The translations under genes and the position numbers were made by a program. The notes beneath the pieces were generated by a model. It had not been told where the DNA came from and did no database searches. It was given only the letters and a program-made list of their open reading frames with translations. From NCBI RefSeq assembly GCF_009711415.1, contig NZ_SMLZ01000112.1, positions 173,733 to 237,732 of the forward strand: DNA of 64,000 bases, in the 5' to 3' direction. Positions 44,610 to 54,043 of the stretch are shown here, piece by piece. Every line of letters starts with the position of its first letter. Position 1 is the first letter of the stretch. The DNA is from Roseibium denhamense. GTDB lineage: Bacteria; Pseudomonadota; Alphaproteobacteria; Rhizobiales; Stappiaceae.

Positions 44610-45530
44610 ATGGCAACATATTACAATATGGTCACAGTCGTCCAAGTGGATGGCCCGATCGAGGAAGGCATGGACCTTCCTCACGGAGACAATGACCGGA
44701 CGACGGGGGCTACCGTCAGCCGGTTGGTCGGACGGTTCGGCAATGCGCAATTCGGCCCGATCTATATCGGTTTTACCGCCATTGTCGCCCTGGCCTCCGG
44801 AACGATCGCGTTCATGATCATTGGCCTGAACTTCTGGGCTCAGGTCGGCTGGGATCCAAACCAGTTCGTGCGCCAGCTGTTCTGGCTGTCTCTTGAGCCG
44901 CCGAATGCTGAATTCGGTATGGGCCTTGCTCCTCTGGACCGGGGCGGCTGGCATACAATCGCCGGCCTGTTCCTGACGGTCTCGGTCCTGACCTGGTGGC
45001 TTCACCTCTTCCGCCGGGCAAGGGCGCTGGAACTTGGCATGCATGTTCCGATTGCCTTTGGGGCGGCCATCTGGCTCTTCCTTGTCCTTGGCTTTATCAG
45101 GCCGCTCATGCTGGGCTCGTGGTCGGAGGCGGTTCCCTACGGCATCTTCAGCCACCTGGATTGGACGAACCTGTTTTCGCTCACTTACGGAAACCTGTTC
45201 TACAACCCCTTCCATGCGCTCTCGATCGTCTTTCTGTATGGCTCTGCATTGTTGTTCGCCATGCACGGGGCAACCATTCTAGCGGTCGGCCGATATGGCG
45301 GTGAGCGCGAGATTGAGCAGATCTATGACCGGGGCACCGCGTCGGAGCGGGCAGCACTCTTCTGGCGCTGGACCATGGGCTTCAACGCAACTATGGAATC
45401 CGTTCACAGATGGGCCTGGTGGTTTGCGGTCTTGTGCCCGATCACAGGCGGGATCGGGATCCTGCTGACAGGCACCGTGGTTGATGACTGGTTTGCCTGG
45501 GGCATCAAGCACGGGCTGGCACCGGAGTAA
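44610..45530 (+). CDS. pufM: Photosynthetic reaction centre M subunit
   Basis: A 306-residue, five-helix protein. Key segments: '[20 protein letters not shown]' and 'YNPFHALSI' (pigment histidines), 'AMHGATIL' and 'SVHRWAWWF' (iron histidines), and '[13 protein letters not shown]' with the iron-ligating glutamate. The ATG follows TGAGGAGAAAACC, 10 bp after pufL. Two terminators follow, and no cytochrome pufC or pufX lies downstream, so electron donation probably depends on a soluble or separate cytochrome c. Confidence 0.97.
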   Translation: MATYYNMVTVVQVDGPIEEGMDLPHGDNDRTTGATVSRLVGRFGNAQFGPIYIGFTAIVALASGTIAFMIIGLNFWAQVGWDPNQFVRQLFWLSLEPPNAEFGMGLAPLDRGGWHTIAGLFLTVSVLTWWLHLFRRARALELGMHVPIAFGAAIWLFLVLGFIRPLMLGSWSEAVPYGIFSHLDWTNLFSLTYGNLFYNPFHALSIVFLYGSALLFAMHGATILAVGRYGGEREIEQIYDRGTASERAALFWRWTMGFNATMESVHRWAWWFAVLCPITGGIGILLTGTVVDDWFAWGIKHGLAPE

Positions 45531-45567
45531 GACCGGCAAGCATCTGAACCATTTCAAGATTTTCGGC

Positions 45568-45604
45568 GGCGGCCAGGTTTCAAAAACCTGGTCGCCGTTG
45601 TTTC
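45568..45604 (+). terminator. Terminator 1 after pufM
   Basis: GGCGGCCAGGTTT pairs with AAACCTGGTCGCC (13-bp stem with one G-T pair, loop CAA), followed by GTTGTTTCTT. It starts 38 bp after the pufM stop and probably ends the crtE-to-pufM transcripts. Confidence 0.8.
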
Positions 45605-45630
45605 TTCGGCACCGGGCCCGGCCAAAAACA

Positions 45631-45656
45631 TGCCGGTAGGACCCCCGGCAGTTTTT
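45631..45656. terminator. Terminator 2 after pufM, possibly bidirectional
   Basis: TGCCGG (45631-45636) pairs with CCGGCA (45645-45650), followed by GTTTTT on the plus strand; read leftward the stem is followed by TGTTTTTGG. It could therefore also stop leftward transcription from the puhC side. Confidence 0.65.
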
Positions 45657-46007
45657 AGTGCAGCGCCTAGTCGGCAAACACATGCAGCTGCAAGGTGCTA
45701 CATCCCAGGTTTAGGTCGGCTTCCAAAACACGAAACGCTTACCGCGCAAAGTTGATCCATCTTTATAGCGGCGTCTATCTTTTGAATTGAAAGAATGCCC
45801 GGTTTGATTGCGGAGAACCATCGCCCGCCAAACCGTTCCGCTGATGGCCTTCTGGGCCGGGATCTCGATGTTTCCCAGGCCTCCCTGGCTTTTCAGCCGC
45901 TGAGCAAAATATCCCAGCCATCAAAATTGCAGGCGGCTCTGACTGCGCGGAGATGCACCCTACCGGACTTGGAAACACCGGCTACGCGCTAGCGGTTTGG
46001 TTTGGCT
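45657..46007. other. Non-coding spacer between the puf and puh/hemA sides
   Basis: About 350 bp in which I find no gene with a ribosome site or recognisable product on either strand, and no PpsR-type box. The open frames there are short and lack protein-like composition. Confidence 0.5.
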
Positions 46008-46118
46008 TTAACGTTTGGAAATAAGGTGGGAAGTGGGTTTCGCGGCCATCAGACCAAGGAGGCTAGCTCCGTTTAACAGCCCGAGCAGTAATAGGGTCCG
46101 CCGTTTTTCCGGTGTCAT
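46008..46118 (-). CDS. Possible 36-aa single-span membrane peptide downstream of puhC
   Basis: Starts MTPEKRRTLLLLGLLNGASL and ends with LIS-K-R after a short tail (LGLMAAKPTSH). A basic N-terminal flank, one ~18-residue hydrophobic helix and GGGAGAACGTGGGCA as ribosome site support translation. It lies on the same strand as puhC, 184 bp downstream. Small one-helix proteins are known in RC-LH1 complexes (PufX, protein-U, protein-Z types), but I see no sequence likeness to them. The frame is open further upstream, but those codons look random. Confidence 0.42.
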   Translation of the reverse strand: MTPEKRRTLLLLGLLNGASLLGLMAAKPTSHLISKR

Positions 46119-46302
46119 TGCCCACGTTCTCCCATGGCGGTTAAACCCGCAGAAAACCGAAGATTCCTCAGAAAAAATGAGATGCACGCTGCTACCGGAC
46201 ATCAGAATAACTGTTAGGCCATGGGCGTGATCCAATGGCTTTCTTTGGCTCATAAAATGCCAAGAAAGCACCGGAGTTGGACCATCCTTTTCCCAAGGCG
46301 CC

Positions 46303-46755
46303 TTAAAGAAGAGACGCAAAGGATGCAGCGTTGTCTTTCCCAAACGCATTCAAGTAGAAGCGTTTTTTCACAGCAGTGTCTTCAAGCGTCAGGCCACCGC
46401 TTTCCCACTGAACAAGCCTGTAGGGTTCATCTTGCGGAACGTCGTTCACAAGGCGGAGCCGCTTCAGCGCTGGCATGGCGCCGCGGACAAATCCACCCTT
46501 CTTGTCATTGAAGACAGCGATCTTGGCACCCGTTTGCGCATCGAAGATATCGATCACACCCATGCCTTTCTGGCTAATTACTATTTCCCGTTCCTGCACG
46601 GCTTCACCAAGAGCCAGCCGGTCCTGGAAGTGCGTCCCAGGTGACGTGTTGAACACGACAATCGTGACACTTGCGATCAGAAGTGCACCGACCAAAAGAA
46701 GAAAGCTTTTTGGAAAGATCGGACGGCTGTTTTGAGATTGCTTTGCCAATGCCAT
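46303..46755 (-). CDS. puhC: Photosynthetic complex assembly protein PuhC
   Basis: A 150-residue protein with a short cytoplasmic N-terminus, one membrane helix (SFLLLVGALLIASVTIVVF, about residues 17-35) and a periplasmic domain ('ERQIVISQKGMGVIDIFDA'-like segment EREIVISQKGMGVIDIFDAQ). This fits PuhC, which supports assembly and organisation of the RC-LH1 complex. It usually follows puhB; here it is moved to the end of the leftward run, after idi. The start follows GGTAAGGAGGCCGTC. Confidence 0.82.
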   Translation of the reverse strand: MALAKQSQNSRPIFPKSFLLLVGALLIASVTIVVFNTSPGTHFQDRLALGEAVQEREIVISQKGMGVIDIFDAQTGAKIAVFNDKKGGFVRGAMPALKRLRLVNDVPQDEPYRLVQWESGGLTLEDTAVKKRFYLNAFGKDNAASFASLL

Positions 46756-46851
46756 GACGGCCTCCTTACCGCGTTTTACCGTGCCCGGTCGTTAGAGCAT
46801 CGGGCGTTTAGTCCGGAAGCGCCCCAAGATGCTCGACCCGTCAATAATCAA

Positions 46852-47418
46852 TCAGCTTTGGGCGGCAGACCGGTCCCGATTTACCGCTTGCTGATTCAGG
46901 AAATCAAATTCCGGAAACCGCTGCAGATAGATGCGGAACCAGGGCGTGAAATCCTCTGGATTGTCCGCGACCTCGGCGTGCAGCTCACCAGCCGTGATCC
47001 ACCGCACCTCTTCGACTTCCTCGGGGTTTGGTTTCACAGCAAGCGCTGTCCGGTCTGTTCGCGCACTAAACAAGGTTACACGTTCATGCTCCTTGAGCCC
47101 TTCGCCAACACTTGCTTCGTACTCAACTGTCTGATGCCGGACCAGCGGCAGCGTAAAGCCAAGTTCTTCGGTTAGACGGCGCTCGGCACAGCTCTCGATG
47201 GATTCATCCCAGTGAGGATGGCTACAGCATGTGTTCGCCCATTGTCCGCCGCAATGGTACTTGCCGGCCGCGCGCTTTTGGATCAGCAGGTGGTCGCCGT
47301 CAAAGACGAAAACCGAAACCGCCAGATGGAGCACTCCGTCCATATGCGCTTGCAATTTTTCGACCGGATAATACGATCCGTCGGCCGCCACTGCAGGAAT
47401 TATCAAGGGCTTGTTCAT
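46852..47418 (-). CDS. idi: Isopentenyl-diphosphate delta-isomerase (type I)
   Basis: A 188-residue Nudix-type isomerase that interconverts IPP and DMAPP, feeding GGPP synthesis. Active-site elements: 'GGQWANTCCSHPHWDESIES' (catalytic Cys and metal His, near residue 58) and 'RRLTEELGF' (Nudix box). 'EVEEVRWITAGEL' near residue 140 is typical. The ribosome site is weak. It lies in a series with hemA and puhC, supplying isoprenoid for both carotenoid and the bacteriochlorophyll tail. Confidence 0.95.
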   Translation of the reverse strand: MNKPLIIPAVAADGSYYPVEKLQAHMDGVLHLAVSVFVFDGDHLLIQKRAAGKYHCGGQWANTCCSHPHWDESIESCAERRLTEELGFTLPLVRHQTVEYEASVGEGLKEHERVTLFSARTDRTALAVKPNPEEVEEVRWITAGELHAEVADNPEDFTPWFRIYLQRFPEFDFLNQQAVNRDRSAAQS

Positions 47419-47481
47419 CGCTTTACGGGGCCCGTGCCCCTTATCTTGAGTTCAAACTGTCCTTTCCGGAAATCGTACCGG

Positions 47482-48699
47482 TCAGGCCACGGCCCGGGCA
47501 AGAGCACATTGCGACCACAAGGAACACAAGGCTTCGGTCAGGTGCCGGATATCGGATTCAGTGTGCAAGGGCGTCGGCGTAATCCGCAACCGCTCTGTCC
47601 CGACCGGAACAGTCGGATAATTGATCGGCTGCACGTATATGCCGAAATCGCTCAGGAGCACATCGGAAATCCATTTGCATTTGGATGCATTGCCGACCAT
47701 GACCGGCACGATATGACTGGGATTGTCCATATGCGGAATACCCCTGGAATTCAGGGCACTGCGGACCTTGGCGACATTTGCCTTGTGGGCTTGACGCTCA
47801 AGTTCGTGGTCCTTCAAGTAGCGGATTGAGGCCGTTGCCCCCGCTGCCAGCGCGGGCGGCAAAGCGGTCGTGAAGATGAACCCGGAGGCAAAAGAGCGCA
47901 CAAAATCAATAAGCACTTCGGGGCCTGTTATATAGCCGCCCATCACGCCAAAAGCCTTGCCCAGCGTTCCCTCGATCACCGTGAGGCGATCCATCAGGCC
48001 CTCGCGCTCGGCAACGCCGCCGCCGCGCGGACCATACATTCCGACCGCATGCACTTCGTCGAGGTAGGTAATCGCACCGAACCTGTCCGCAACGTCGCAA
48101 ATTGCCTCGATCGGAGCAATGTCGCCATCCATCGAATAAACGCTCTCAAATGCGACCAGTTTCGGCGCTGCCGGATCGTCGGCGGCCATCAACTCAGCCA
48201 AATGCTCCGGATCATTGTGGCGGAACAGGCGCTTTGTGCATCTGGAATGGCGGATGCCCTCGATCATCGAGGCATGGTTGAGCGCATCCGAGTAGACGAT
48301 GATCCCCGGAATCTTCGACAAAAGCGTTCCCAGCGCAGCCCAGTTCGACACATAGCCCGATGTGAAGATCAGTGCGGCTTCCTTGGCATGCAGATCGGCC
48401 AGCTCACGCTCCAGGAGAACGTGATAATGATTGGTGCCCGAGATATTGCGGGTTCCACCGGCACCGGCACCGCATTTCCGGATAACTTCGGTCATCCGGT
48501 CGGTCACGATTGGGTTTTGTCCCATCCCGAGATAGTCGTTGGAACACCAGACCGTCACTTCCCGTGTGTCACCCGAAGCCTCATAAAACGTTGCCTTCGG
48601 GAATTCGTTGCAATGGCGCTCCAGTTCGGCGAACACCCGGTAGTTTCCAGCTTCGTGCAGATCGGAGAGAGCAGTCTCCATATGTTTCAAGATGTCCAT
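47482..48699 (-). CDS. hemA: 5-aminolevulinate synthase
   Basis: A 405-residue PLP enzyme condensing glycine with succinyl-CoA, the first step of tetrapyrrole synthesis in alphaproteobacteria (Shemin pathway). Key segments: '[20 protein letters not shown]' near residue 51, '[20 protein letters not shown]' near 215 and '[14 protein letters not shown]', with the PLP lysine, near 247. It lies inside the photosynthesis cluster between puhE and idi, as in many roseobacters; a second copy elsewhere in the genome is possible. Confidence 0.96.
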   Translation of the reverse strand: MDILKHMETALSDLHEAGNYRVFAELERHCNEFPKATFYEASGDTREVTVWCSNDYLGMGQNPIVTDRMTEVIRKCGAGAGGTRNISGTNHYHVLLERELADLHAKEAALIFTSGYVSNWAALGTLLSKIPGIIVYSDALNHASMIEGIRHSRCTKRLFRHNDPEHLAELMAADDPAAPKLVAFESVYSMDGDIAPIEAICDVADRFGAITYLDEVHAVGMYGPRGGGVAEREGLMDRLTVIEGTLGKAFGVMGGYITGPEVLIDFVRSFASGFIFTTALPPALAAGATASIRYLKDHELERQAHKANVAKVRSALNSRGIPHMDNPSHIVPVMVGNASKCKWISDVLLSDFGIYVQPINYPTVPVGTERLRITPTPLHTESDIRHLTEALCSLWSQCALARAVA

Positions 48700-48731
48700 G
48701 ACGTAAGTCCCTCTCCCTACTCAATTCCAGC

Positions 48732-49586
48732 TCACCGGGCGTCCAAGCGGCGCTTTGCGCCGACACCGGTGGGCAAAAAATCATGACGCGATGATGCTTC
48801 CGAATTGCTCTTGCCATTGCCTTTTGGCACAGCCCAGCGCCAGAGGGCCGTATCCGAAACCGGCAGAACCAGGATTAGATGTTCGATGATGGCCAGGGCC
48901 ATGAACGAGGCGAGCAGAATATGGCCAACAACGGAATAGTCGGTATGGGCGGCGAACGCCCCAGCGACCAGAACCGTGAACAATCCAACCGCGATTGCCA
49001 GCAAAAGCGGGAAAAATGGCGTGGTACTGCCCGTGTTGAAGTACGTCTGCAAATGCGAGATGCCCGGCGGCATCAAAGCGCTGATTGCGTGGCGGGCCCC
49101 CAGAAAGATCAGCAGTTTCGCTGAAATGCGCATACCCCACAACAGGCCGAATGTGGCAAGTCCAAAGGTGTTGGGAGCGCCGGACAGGACAAACCAGAGA
49201 AAGACCGCGGTCAGAAGGATCGCAATCTCGTGGTCGCAGACAGCCCTCCATGCAGCGCGAAACCTCGCATAACCTTTCACATCTGGCGGACAAACACCCT
49301 TGTTCCGTCCGGTCACCATACCGGTCAAGAAGGTGGTCTCGTGCCAGGCCCAAACCAGAAGAGCCCCAAAAAACCCCATGTAAGAGCCCATCGGGGTCGG
49401 CCGGGTGCTACCTTCAACCATCAGCAAAAATCCGGCGATGCCCACGAGCGTGACCAAAGGCAAGAGCTGCCAGGGTTCCAGCTTCTTGCGGATTGCCCAA
49501 TGCACAATCACGAGCACAAGCCCAGTTGACAGCCACCAGACGCATGTGGCGATCAGAACAGCAATGACCGGGTTTGCAAGCCACAT
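48732..49586 (-). CDS. puhE: PuhE, putative photosynthetic complex assembly membrane protein (DUF3623)
   Basis: A 284-residue protein with about seven hydrophobic helices. 'HETTFLTGMVTGRNKGVCPP' near residue 82 and 'LWGMRISAKLLIFLGARHAI' near 150 are recognisable PuhE features. It is thought to modulate bacteriochlorophyll supply to the core complex. It lies 10 bp after acsF and 32 bp before hemA. It has a long soluble C-terminus of ~25 residues. Confidence 0.88.
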   Translation of the reverse strand: MWLANPVIAVLIATCVWWLSTGLVLVIVHWAIRKKLEPWQLLPLVTLVGIAGFLLMVEGSTRPTPMGSYMGFFGALLVWAWHETTFLTGMVTGRNKGVCPPDVKGYARFRAAWRAVCDHEIAILLTAVFLWFVLSGAPNTFGLATFGLLWGMRISAKLLIFLGARHAISALMPPGISHLQTYFNTGSTTPFFPLLLAIAVGLFTVLVAGAFAAHTDYSVVGHILLASFMALAIIEHLILVLPVSDTALWRWAVPKGNGKSNSEASSRHDFLPTGVGAKRRLDAR

Positions 49587-49596
49587 CAGCGCTGCC

Positions 49597-50706
49597 CTAC
49601 CATACCGGCTGCAGGCGTGAGGTCTCCGGCAAAGTATTTTTCTTTGTCGGGATCATATACATTCGCGCGAAATTGACCCCGGCAGCTGCGCCCCACCAGG
49701 CTCTTCCCAGCTGACCGAACAGACCACCTTTTTCGGTTGCGGCCTGCATCTTGCGGCTTATCCGCTCCATGCGCCGGAAACCTTCCAGGAGTTTGGGATT
49801 GTCGAGATCAAGTTCGAGCGGGAAACACTGACGCGAGATCTCCGATGTCAGCCGAAACACCCGCATGTCATAGTCTTCGATATTGATCCCAAGCGCCTTG
49901 TGAAAGGCTGGCCGCATATGGTCGCGGACATACATGGTGGCAAACACGGCAAGCAGGAAGAATTTGATCCAGAGCTTGTTCCGTCCCTGAAGCAACCGCT
50001 TGTCTGACCGGATGATCAGAGAAAATGCCTCGCCATGGGAAAACTCGTCGTTGCACCATTCCTTGAACCATTTGAAAATGGGGTGGAACCGGTGTTCGGG
50101 ATGTTTTTCCAGATGCCGATAGATGGTGATGTACCGGGCGTAGCCGATCTTCTCCGACAAATAGGTCGCGTAATAGATGAATTTCGGTTTGAAGTAGGTG
50201 TATTTCTTCGCCTTGGCGAGAAAGCCCATATTCACACCGATCCCGAAGTCCTTCAGCGCATCATTGATGAAACCTGCATGGCGGGACTCATCCCGGCTCA
50301 TGAAACCGAACAATTCGCAGATTTCCTCGTTCTTGCCGCGGCGTTTCATTTCCTTGTAGAGAACGCAACCTGAGAATTCCGAGGTCAGGGACGACACCAA
50401 GAAGTCGATGAGTTCCTCCCGCAGATCTGCCGGCATGGTGTCCAGATCAACGGTGTCCCACTCTTCGCTGCGCTTGAAGTGTCCCCGGTTCGGGTCGGAA
50501 CGCATCTGCGAAATCAACGCATCCCATTCCTCTCGGACCGGCTCGACATTGATCTTGTCCATTTCATCGAAGTCGGTCGTATAAAACCGCGGCGTCAACA
50601 TCGTGGAAACCAGCGCGCTCTTGGTCGTGTCATTCACCGCAGCCCGGCGTTTTTCCAAGGTCGGCTCGTTCGCGGCCAATTCGGCTGATGATACTATCTG
50701 GTTCAT
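49597..50706 (-). CDS. acsF: Aerobic Mg-protoporphyrin IX monomethyl ester oxidative cyclase
   Basis: A 369-residue diiron oxygenase that forms ring E using O2. Diiron ligands are expected in '[20 protein letters not shown]' and '[20 protein letters not shown]' (E..E-x-x-H pairs) and '[19 protein letters not shown]'. Presence of AcsF is the signature of aerobic bacteriochlorophyll synthesis; no anaerobic bchE is seen in this window. The ATG at 50706 overlaps the stop of the 101-aa ORF (ATGA at 50703-50706); the frame is open to 50739, but that extension is off-frame to the ORF. Confidence 0.96.
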   Translation of the reverse strand: MNQIVSSAELAANEPTLEKRRAAVNDTTKSALVSTMLTPRFYTTDFDEMDKINVEPVREEWDALISQMRSDPNRGHFKRSEEWDTVDLDTMPADLREELIDFLVSSLTSEFSGCVLYKEMKRRGKNEEICELFGFMSRDESRHAGFINDALKDFGIGVNMGFLAKAKKYTYFKPKFIYYATYLSEKIGYARYITIYRHLEKHPEHRFHPIFKWFKEWCNDEFSHGEAFSLIIRSDKRLLQGRNKLWIKFFLLAVFATMYVRDHMRPAFHKALGINIEDYDMRVFRLTSEISRQCFPLELDLDNPKLLEGFRRMERISRKMQAATEKGGLFGQLGRAWWGAAAGVNFARMYMIPTKKNTLPETSRLQPVW

Positions 50707-51008
50707 GACAAAGCCCTTTCGGTAAAGCTGAACTCGCACAGCTCCATCATTTCAAGGTCACCAGTTGCGCGCGTCCACGCACGCTCAAGCGGACCGGCCC
50801 GCCGGATAGTAGCTTCCCTCCGGAAACTCTGGCTTTCGCCATAGGGAATCGAAACGGGTGCCCCATGGACCAGCACTTCGTCACCAGGATGCACCACCAC
50901 CCCATTTTCGAAGCGCAGATGCGCGCCGAGCTGGTCGAAAGTGTTGTTGATCTCGACCGTGCAGCCGACCGTTTCCTTACGGCTCAAAAAAGCAAACAAC
51001 GCGTTCAT
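50703..51008 (-). CDS. Conserved small protein between puhB and acsF, function unknown
   Basis: A 101-residue soluble protein with no signal or membrane span. A possible beta-rich middle ('[20 protein letters not shown]', then [20 protein letters not shown]) precedes a charged end ([20 protein letters not shown]). ORFs of this size commonly sit between puhB/puhC and acsF in photosynthesis clusters, and the ATGA overlap with acsF suggests a role with the cyclase. I cannot name it. Confidence 0.75.
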   Translation of the reverse strand: MNALFAFLSRKETVGCTVEINNTFDQLGAHLRFENGVVVHPGDEVLVHGAPVSIPYGESQSFRREATIRRAGPLERAWTRATGDLEMMELCEFSFTERALS

Positions 51009-51043
51009 CTCACGTTCCTTTCCGGAGCGATTCCGTTTTCATG

Positions 51044-51799
51044 TCATGCCCGTCCCGCGGACATAATGTCCTGGCCCGGACCCGCCGCAGTGTCTCTCGC
51101 CTCAGGCGAAGGCTTACGGCTTGTTCGTGCAGCAGCTTGCCCCTGACGCCCGCTGCCGCGCTGCGCCTCCGGCCGGCGGGTAATGCGTGCGTGGCCTGAA
51201 CTGGCGGCCGTGTATTGGGAGAAGGCCATGACAACGAGATCCGCCACTTTCTGAGCGTCGGGCAAGCCAATAAGGCTTGGCTCGGCGCGGGCAAACCGCC
51301 ATCCGCGGACATGTGGCCACTGCATCAACCACGAGACCCGCTGTTCCGGTTTGAGCCCGAAGGCAAGATTACCGGCCGCCCCGTCGAGCTTCCCGTAGGC
51401 AATGGTCTCGATCTGCTTGAACGGCAGGTTCAATGCCATCGACAAGGCAACGCCGAACCGTATCACCACCCGCTTGTTGGTGATCGTGTAAACGGTGGTT
51501 TTCTGAACCGCCCATGCATAGAGCGAAACCAGTGCGAAAACGGCAAGCGTCAATACGGTCATGATCGCGACCGATACCGCCATGCTGGCCACCGTCTCGC
51601 CGTCACTCACCCCTGATAAAATCGACCAGAGGGCAATGATTGCGAAATAGGCCGCAATCCAGCGGGTTTTCAGAACGTGCCGGGCAATCAGCTTCCAGGA
51701 CGGGCTGCCTTGCCAGAGCACCTTTTCATCATCCGGAAGGCGCCCGGGGAGACCGGGAACAGGTTCGATCTCGTGCTCTCTTACGACAAACTGCCTCAC
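51044..51799 (-). CDS. puhB: Photosynthetic complex assembly protein PuhB
   Basis: A 251-residue membrane protein: a polar N-terminus (EIEPVPGLPGRLPDDEKVLW), membrane helices between about residues 46 and 100, and a PH-like domain ('TVYTITNKRVVIRFGVALSM', about 105-185). The last ~60 residues are Arg/Ser-rich and probably disordered. PuhB assists reaction-centre assembly. It overlaps puhA by ATGA at 51796-51799. Confidence 0.9.
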   Translation of the reverse strand: MRQFVVREHEIEPVPGLPGRLPDDEKVLWQGSPSWKLIARHVLKTRWIAAYFAIIALWSILSGVSDGETVASMAVSVAIMTVLTLAVFALVSLYAWAVQKTTVYTITNKRVVIRFGVALSMALNLPFKQIETIAYGKLDGAAGNLAFGLKPEQRVSWLMQWPHVRGWRFARAEPSLIGLPDAQKVADLVVMAFSQYTAASSGHARITRRPEAQRGSGRQGQAAARTSRKPSPEARDTAAGPGQDIMSAGRA

Positions 51800-52569
51800 A
51801 CCAATGCCTCCTGCCGGCTGCGCATCGCATAGAGCATCCCACCACCGTAGTAGGCGGTGATTTTATCCTCTTCCAAACGGGTAATGGCATCCAGCTTTGC
51901 AGTGGCGGGAACGTCGGCGAATTGGTCGGAGCGGATCGCCTCGACAAAAATGTATTTTTTCTTGGCGCGGCCGACTTTGATCACCGCGAAGTTGTTGGGA
52001 AGAAGGACAGTCTTGCCGTCTTCCATCGCCACTTCGTAATAGCGGATCAATTGTTCGGAGCGGTCAACCCAGACATCCTGGATGGTGCCGGCCTTTTTCT
52101 TGTCGCACCCGAAGACCGGCAAACCGCGCGGCTCCGTCTCGCCGGCCGCAATTCCGAACTCCTCGTCCGCCCGCAAAGGCACAATCCGCAAGCCGCCATG
52201 CGCGGTCAGATCCGGAATATCCTGGCGCTGAACCCACGAGGCGGGACCAACACCCGACAAAAGCGGATTTCCTTCCGGCTCGGACGGGTATCCGGGGGCA
52301 GGAGACATCCGCTTTGCATTCACCGGACGGCCATCCCGCTTAAAGTCCGGAACTTGAACGGTTCCACGGCCGTGAGGCAGGATGAATGTCTTCTTCGGAG
52401 GCACAAAGAGCCAGGGATCCTTGTTGAATTTTCCGGAGACGTCATCTTCCAGCGGATAGCCTTCCCGCCGGTCCTCCTGACGGATGTAAAAGATCAGTCC
52501 CGCAAAAAAGAGCCAAAAGACATAGAGCACCACCTGGGCGACATCTATGCTACCAACAACTTCGGTCAT
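51796..52569 (-). CDS. puhA: Photosynthetic reaction centre H subunit
   Basis: A 257-residue protein with a single N-terminal membrane helix (VVLYVFWLFFAGLIFYIRQE, about residues 13-32) followed by a cytoplasmic PRC-barrel-like domain. 'DRREGYPLEDD' after the helix and 'RYYEVAMEDGKTVLLPNNFA' near residue 190 are characteristic. It caps the L/M core and guides proton delivery to QB. It follows lhaA by 34 bp and overlaps puhB. Confidence 0.95.
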   Translation of the reverse strand: MTEVVGSIDVAQVVLYVFWLFFAGLIFYIRQEDRREGYPLEDDVSGKFNKDPWLFVPPKKTFILPHGRGTVQVPDFKRDGRPVNAKRMSPAPGYPSEPEGNPLLSGVGPASWVQRQDIPDLTAHGGLRIVPLRADEEFGIAAGETEPRGLPVFGCDKKKAGTIQDVWVDRSEQLIRYYEVAMEDGKTVLLPNNFAVIKVGRAKKKYIFVEAIRSDQFADVPATAKLDAITRLEEDKITAYYGGGMLYAMRSRQEALV

Positions 52570-52603
52570 GGTCTCTGCTCCCTACTTTTTGGCCACGCCG
52601 GGA

Positions 52604-54043
52604 TTACCCGGGCATCTCAGCCAGTCCAAAACGTGTGTCAGTTTCCTGCGCTTGCTTGTAGTGATGCCCCGCCAGCGGGCCCAAAACCGCCAGACAGACA
52701 AAAAGAAGCGCAATTTCAATATGATAGACAGCCAGATAACCGGCTGCTTCAGTGTTCATGGCAACGCCGAGAACGCCGTCCAGGGCCAGACTGTTAACGG
52801 CGTTTTTGATCAAGCCCCCGAGCAGCAAACTCAGCCCGATTGCAGTGGCTTGGACGGCACCCCAGGCCCCGACCAGGATGCCGCTATCTGCCCGTTTGGA
52901 GATGCTCATAGCCGCGAGCATCGTGCAGACGGCAAACAGACCACCGCCCAGGCCGACGCCTGCCGCACCTGCATAAAAGAGGCCGTCTGCGTTCATGGGC
53001 GCTGCGAACACCACTGCGGAAAACGCTGCAATACCGATCAAGAGACCCCGGGCCGCAACGCGGTACATGTGACCGCCCCGGTTAAGACTGTAAGCAGCCC
53101 ATGCGAAACCTGCCATTGTGCCGCCCGCCCAGAGGCCGGTCAGAAGGGTTGTCTGCCCAACCGTCATGCCCAGTATCTCGCCGCCATAGGGCTCTAGCAG
53201 GATGTCCTGCATCGAAAAGGCTGCGGATCCGATGGCAACGGCCACCAGAAGCCGGATAGCGCCGGGTTCGCGCCGGTAATCGGCCAAGGCCTCAAAGAAG
53301 CCAGCAACTTTCCGGTCCGGTGCCGTGCGTTTCGGGTTGCGGGCTTCCTGCTTCCACATGGCAATGACATTGAGCACGATGGTCAGAAGCGCGGTTGTCT
53401 GGATGACCTGGATCAGCCTCTTGGGCGAAAAGTCTGCAAGAAACACGCTGTAAAAGACCGATGCAGCGATCATGCCTGCGAGCAACATCACGTAGAGCAG
53501 TGCCACCACCCGGGGGCGTTTTTCCTGCGGCACGATATCCGTCGCCAAAGCCAAGCCGGCCGTTTGAGCCATATGCAGCCCGAAGCCTGTAAACAGAAAA
53601 GCCAGGCTTGCCAGCGCTGCGCCGGACCATTCCGGCCCCAATGTCCGGGATTCAAGCAGCAGCAGGGCGAATGGCATGAAAGCCAGCCCGCCGAACTGCA
53701 AGATACTGCCGAACCACAGGTAAGGAACGCGCCTCCAGCCAAGAACGGACTTGTAGGTGTCGGACCTGTAGCCAAAGAAAAGCCGCAGCGGCGCCGCCAG
53801 AACCGGGATTGCAACGACAGCGGACACGAGCGCCACCGAAACGCCAAGCTCGACAATCAGGACCCGGTTCAGCGTGCCAGTCAAAAGAACCAGGACACAG
53901 CCAGCGGAAACCTGAAACAGGGCCAGCCGCAACAGGCGCGACAGCGGCACCTCTTTGGTGGCCGCGTCCGCAAACGGCATGAAATGGATCCCGGCAGTTT
54001 GCCAGAAGCCAATCATCCTGTTTGATGCGGACTTGAGGATCAT
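52604..54043 (-). CDS. lhaA: LhaA/PucC-family light-harvesting assembly protein
   Basis: A 479-residue major-facilitator-like protein with about 12 helices. 'LRLALFQVSAGCVLVLLTGT' with 'LNRVLIVELGVSVALVS' and 'APLRLFFGYRSDTYKSVLGW' (about residues 35-100) are typical of LhaA, which supports LH1 assembly. The ATG at 54043 overlaps the bchM stop (ATGA); a GTG three codons earlier sits directly on the GGAGG and is less likely. It is the first assembly gene before puhA. Confidence 0.92.
   Translation of the reverse strand: MILKSASNRMIGFWQTAGIHFMPFADAATKEVPLSRLLRLALFQVSAGCVLVLLTGTLNRVLIVELGVSVALVSAVVAIPVLAAPLRLFFGYRSDTYKSVLGWRRVPYLWFGSILQFGGLAFMPFALLLLESRTLGPEWSGAALASLAFLFTGFGLHMAQTAGLALATDIVPQEKRPRVVALLYVMLLAGMIAASVFYSVFLADFSPKRLIQVIQTTALLTIVLNVIAMWKQEARNPKRTAPDRKVAGFFEALADYRREPGAIRLLVAVAIGSAAFSMQDILLEPYGGEILGMTVGQTTLLTGLWAGGTMAGFAWAAYSLNRGGHMYRVAARGLLIGIAAFSAVVFAAPMNADGLFYAGAAGVGLGGGLFAVCTMLAAMSISKRADSGILVGAWGAVQATAIGLSLLLGGLIKNAVNSLALDGVLGVAMNTEAAGYLAVYHIEIALLFVCLAVLGPLAGHHYKQAQETDTRFGLAEMPG

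Noticed and set aside
45775..45992. Short open frames on both strands in the pufM-puhC gap
   Set aside because: No ribosome sites, no hydrophobic or conserved pattern, and they overlap each other on opposite strands.
46119..46349. Upstream extension of the 36-aa membrane peptide (113 codons in total)
   Set aside because: The extension overlaps the 3' end of puhC in part, has no ribosome site and no protein-like pattern; only the last 36 codons look plausible.
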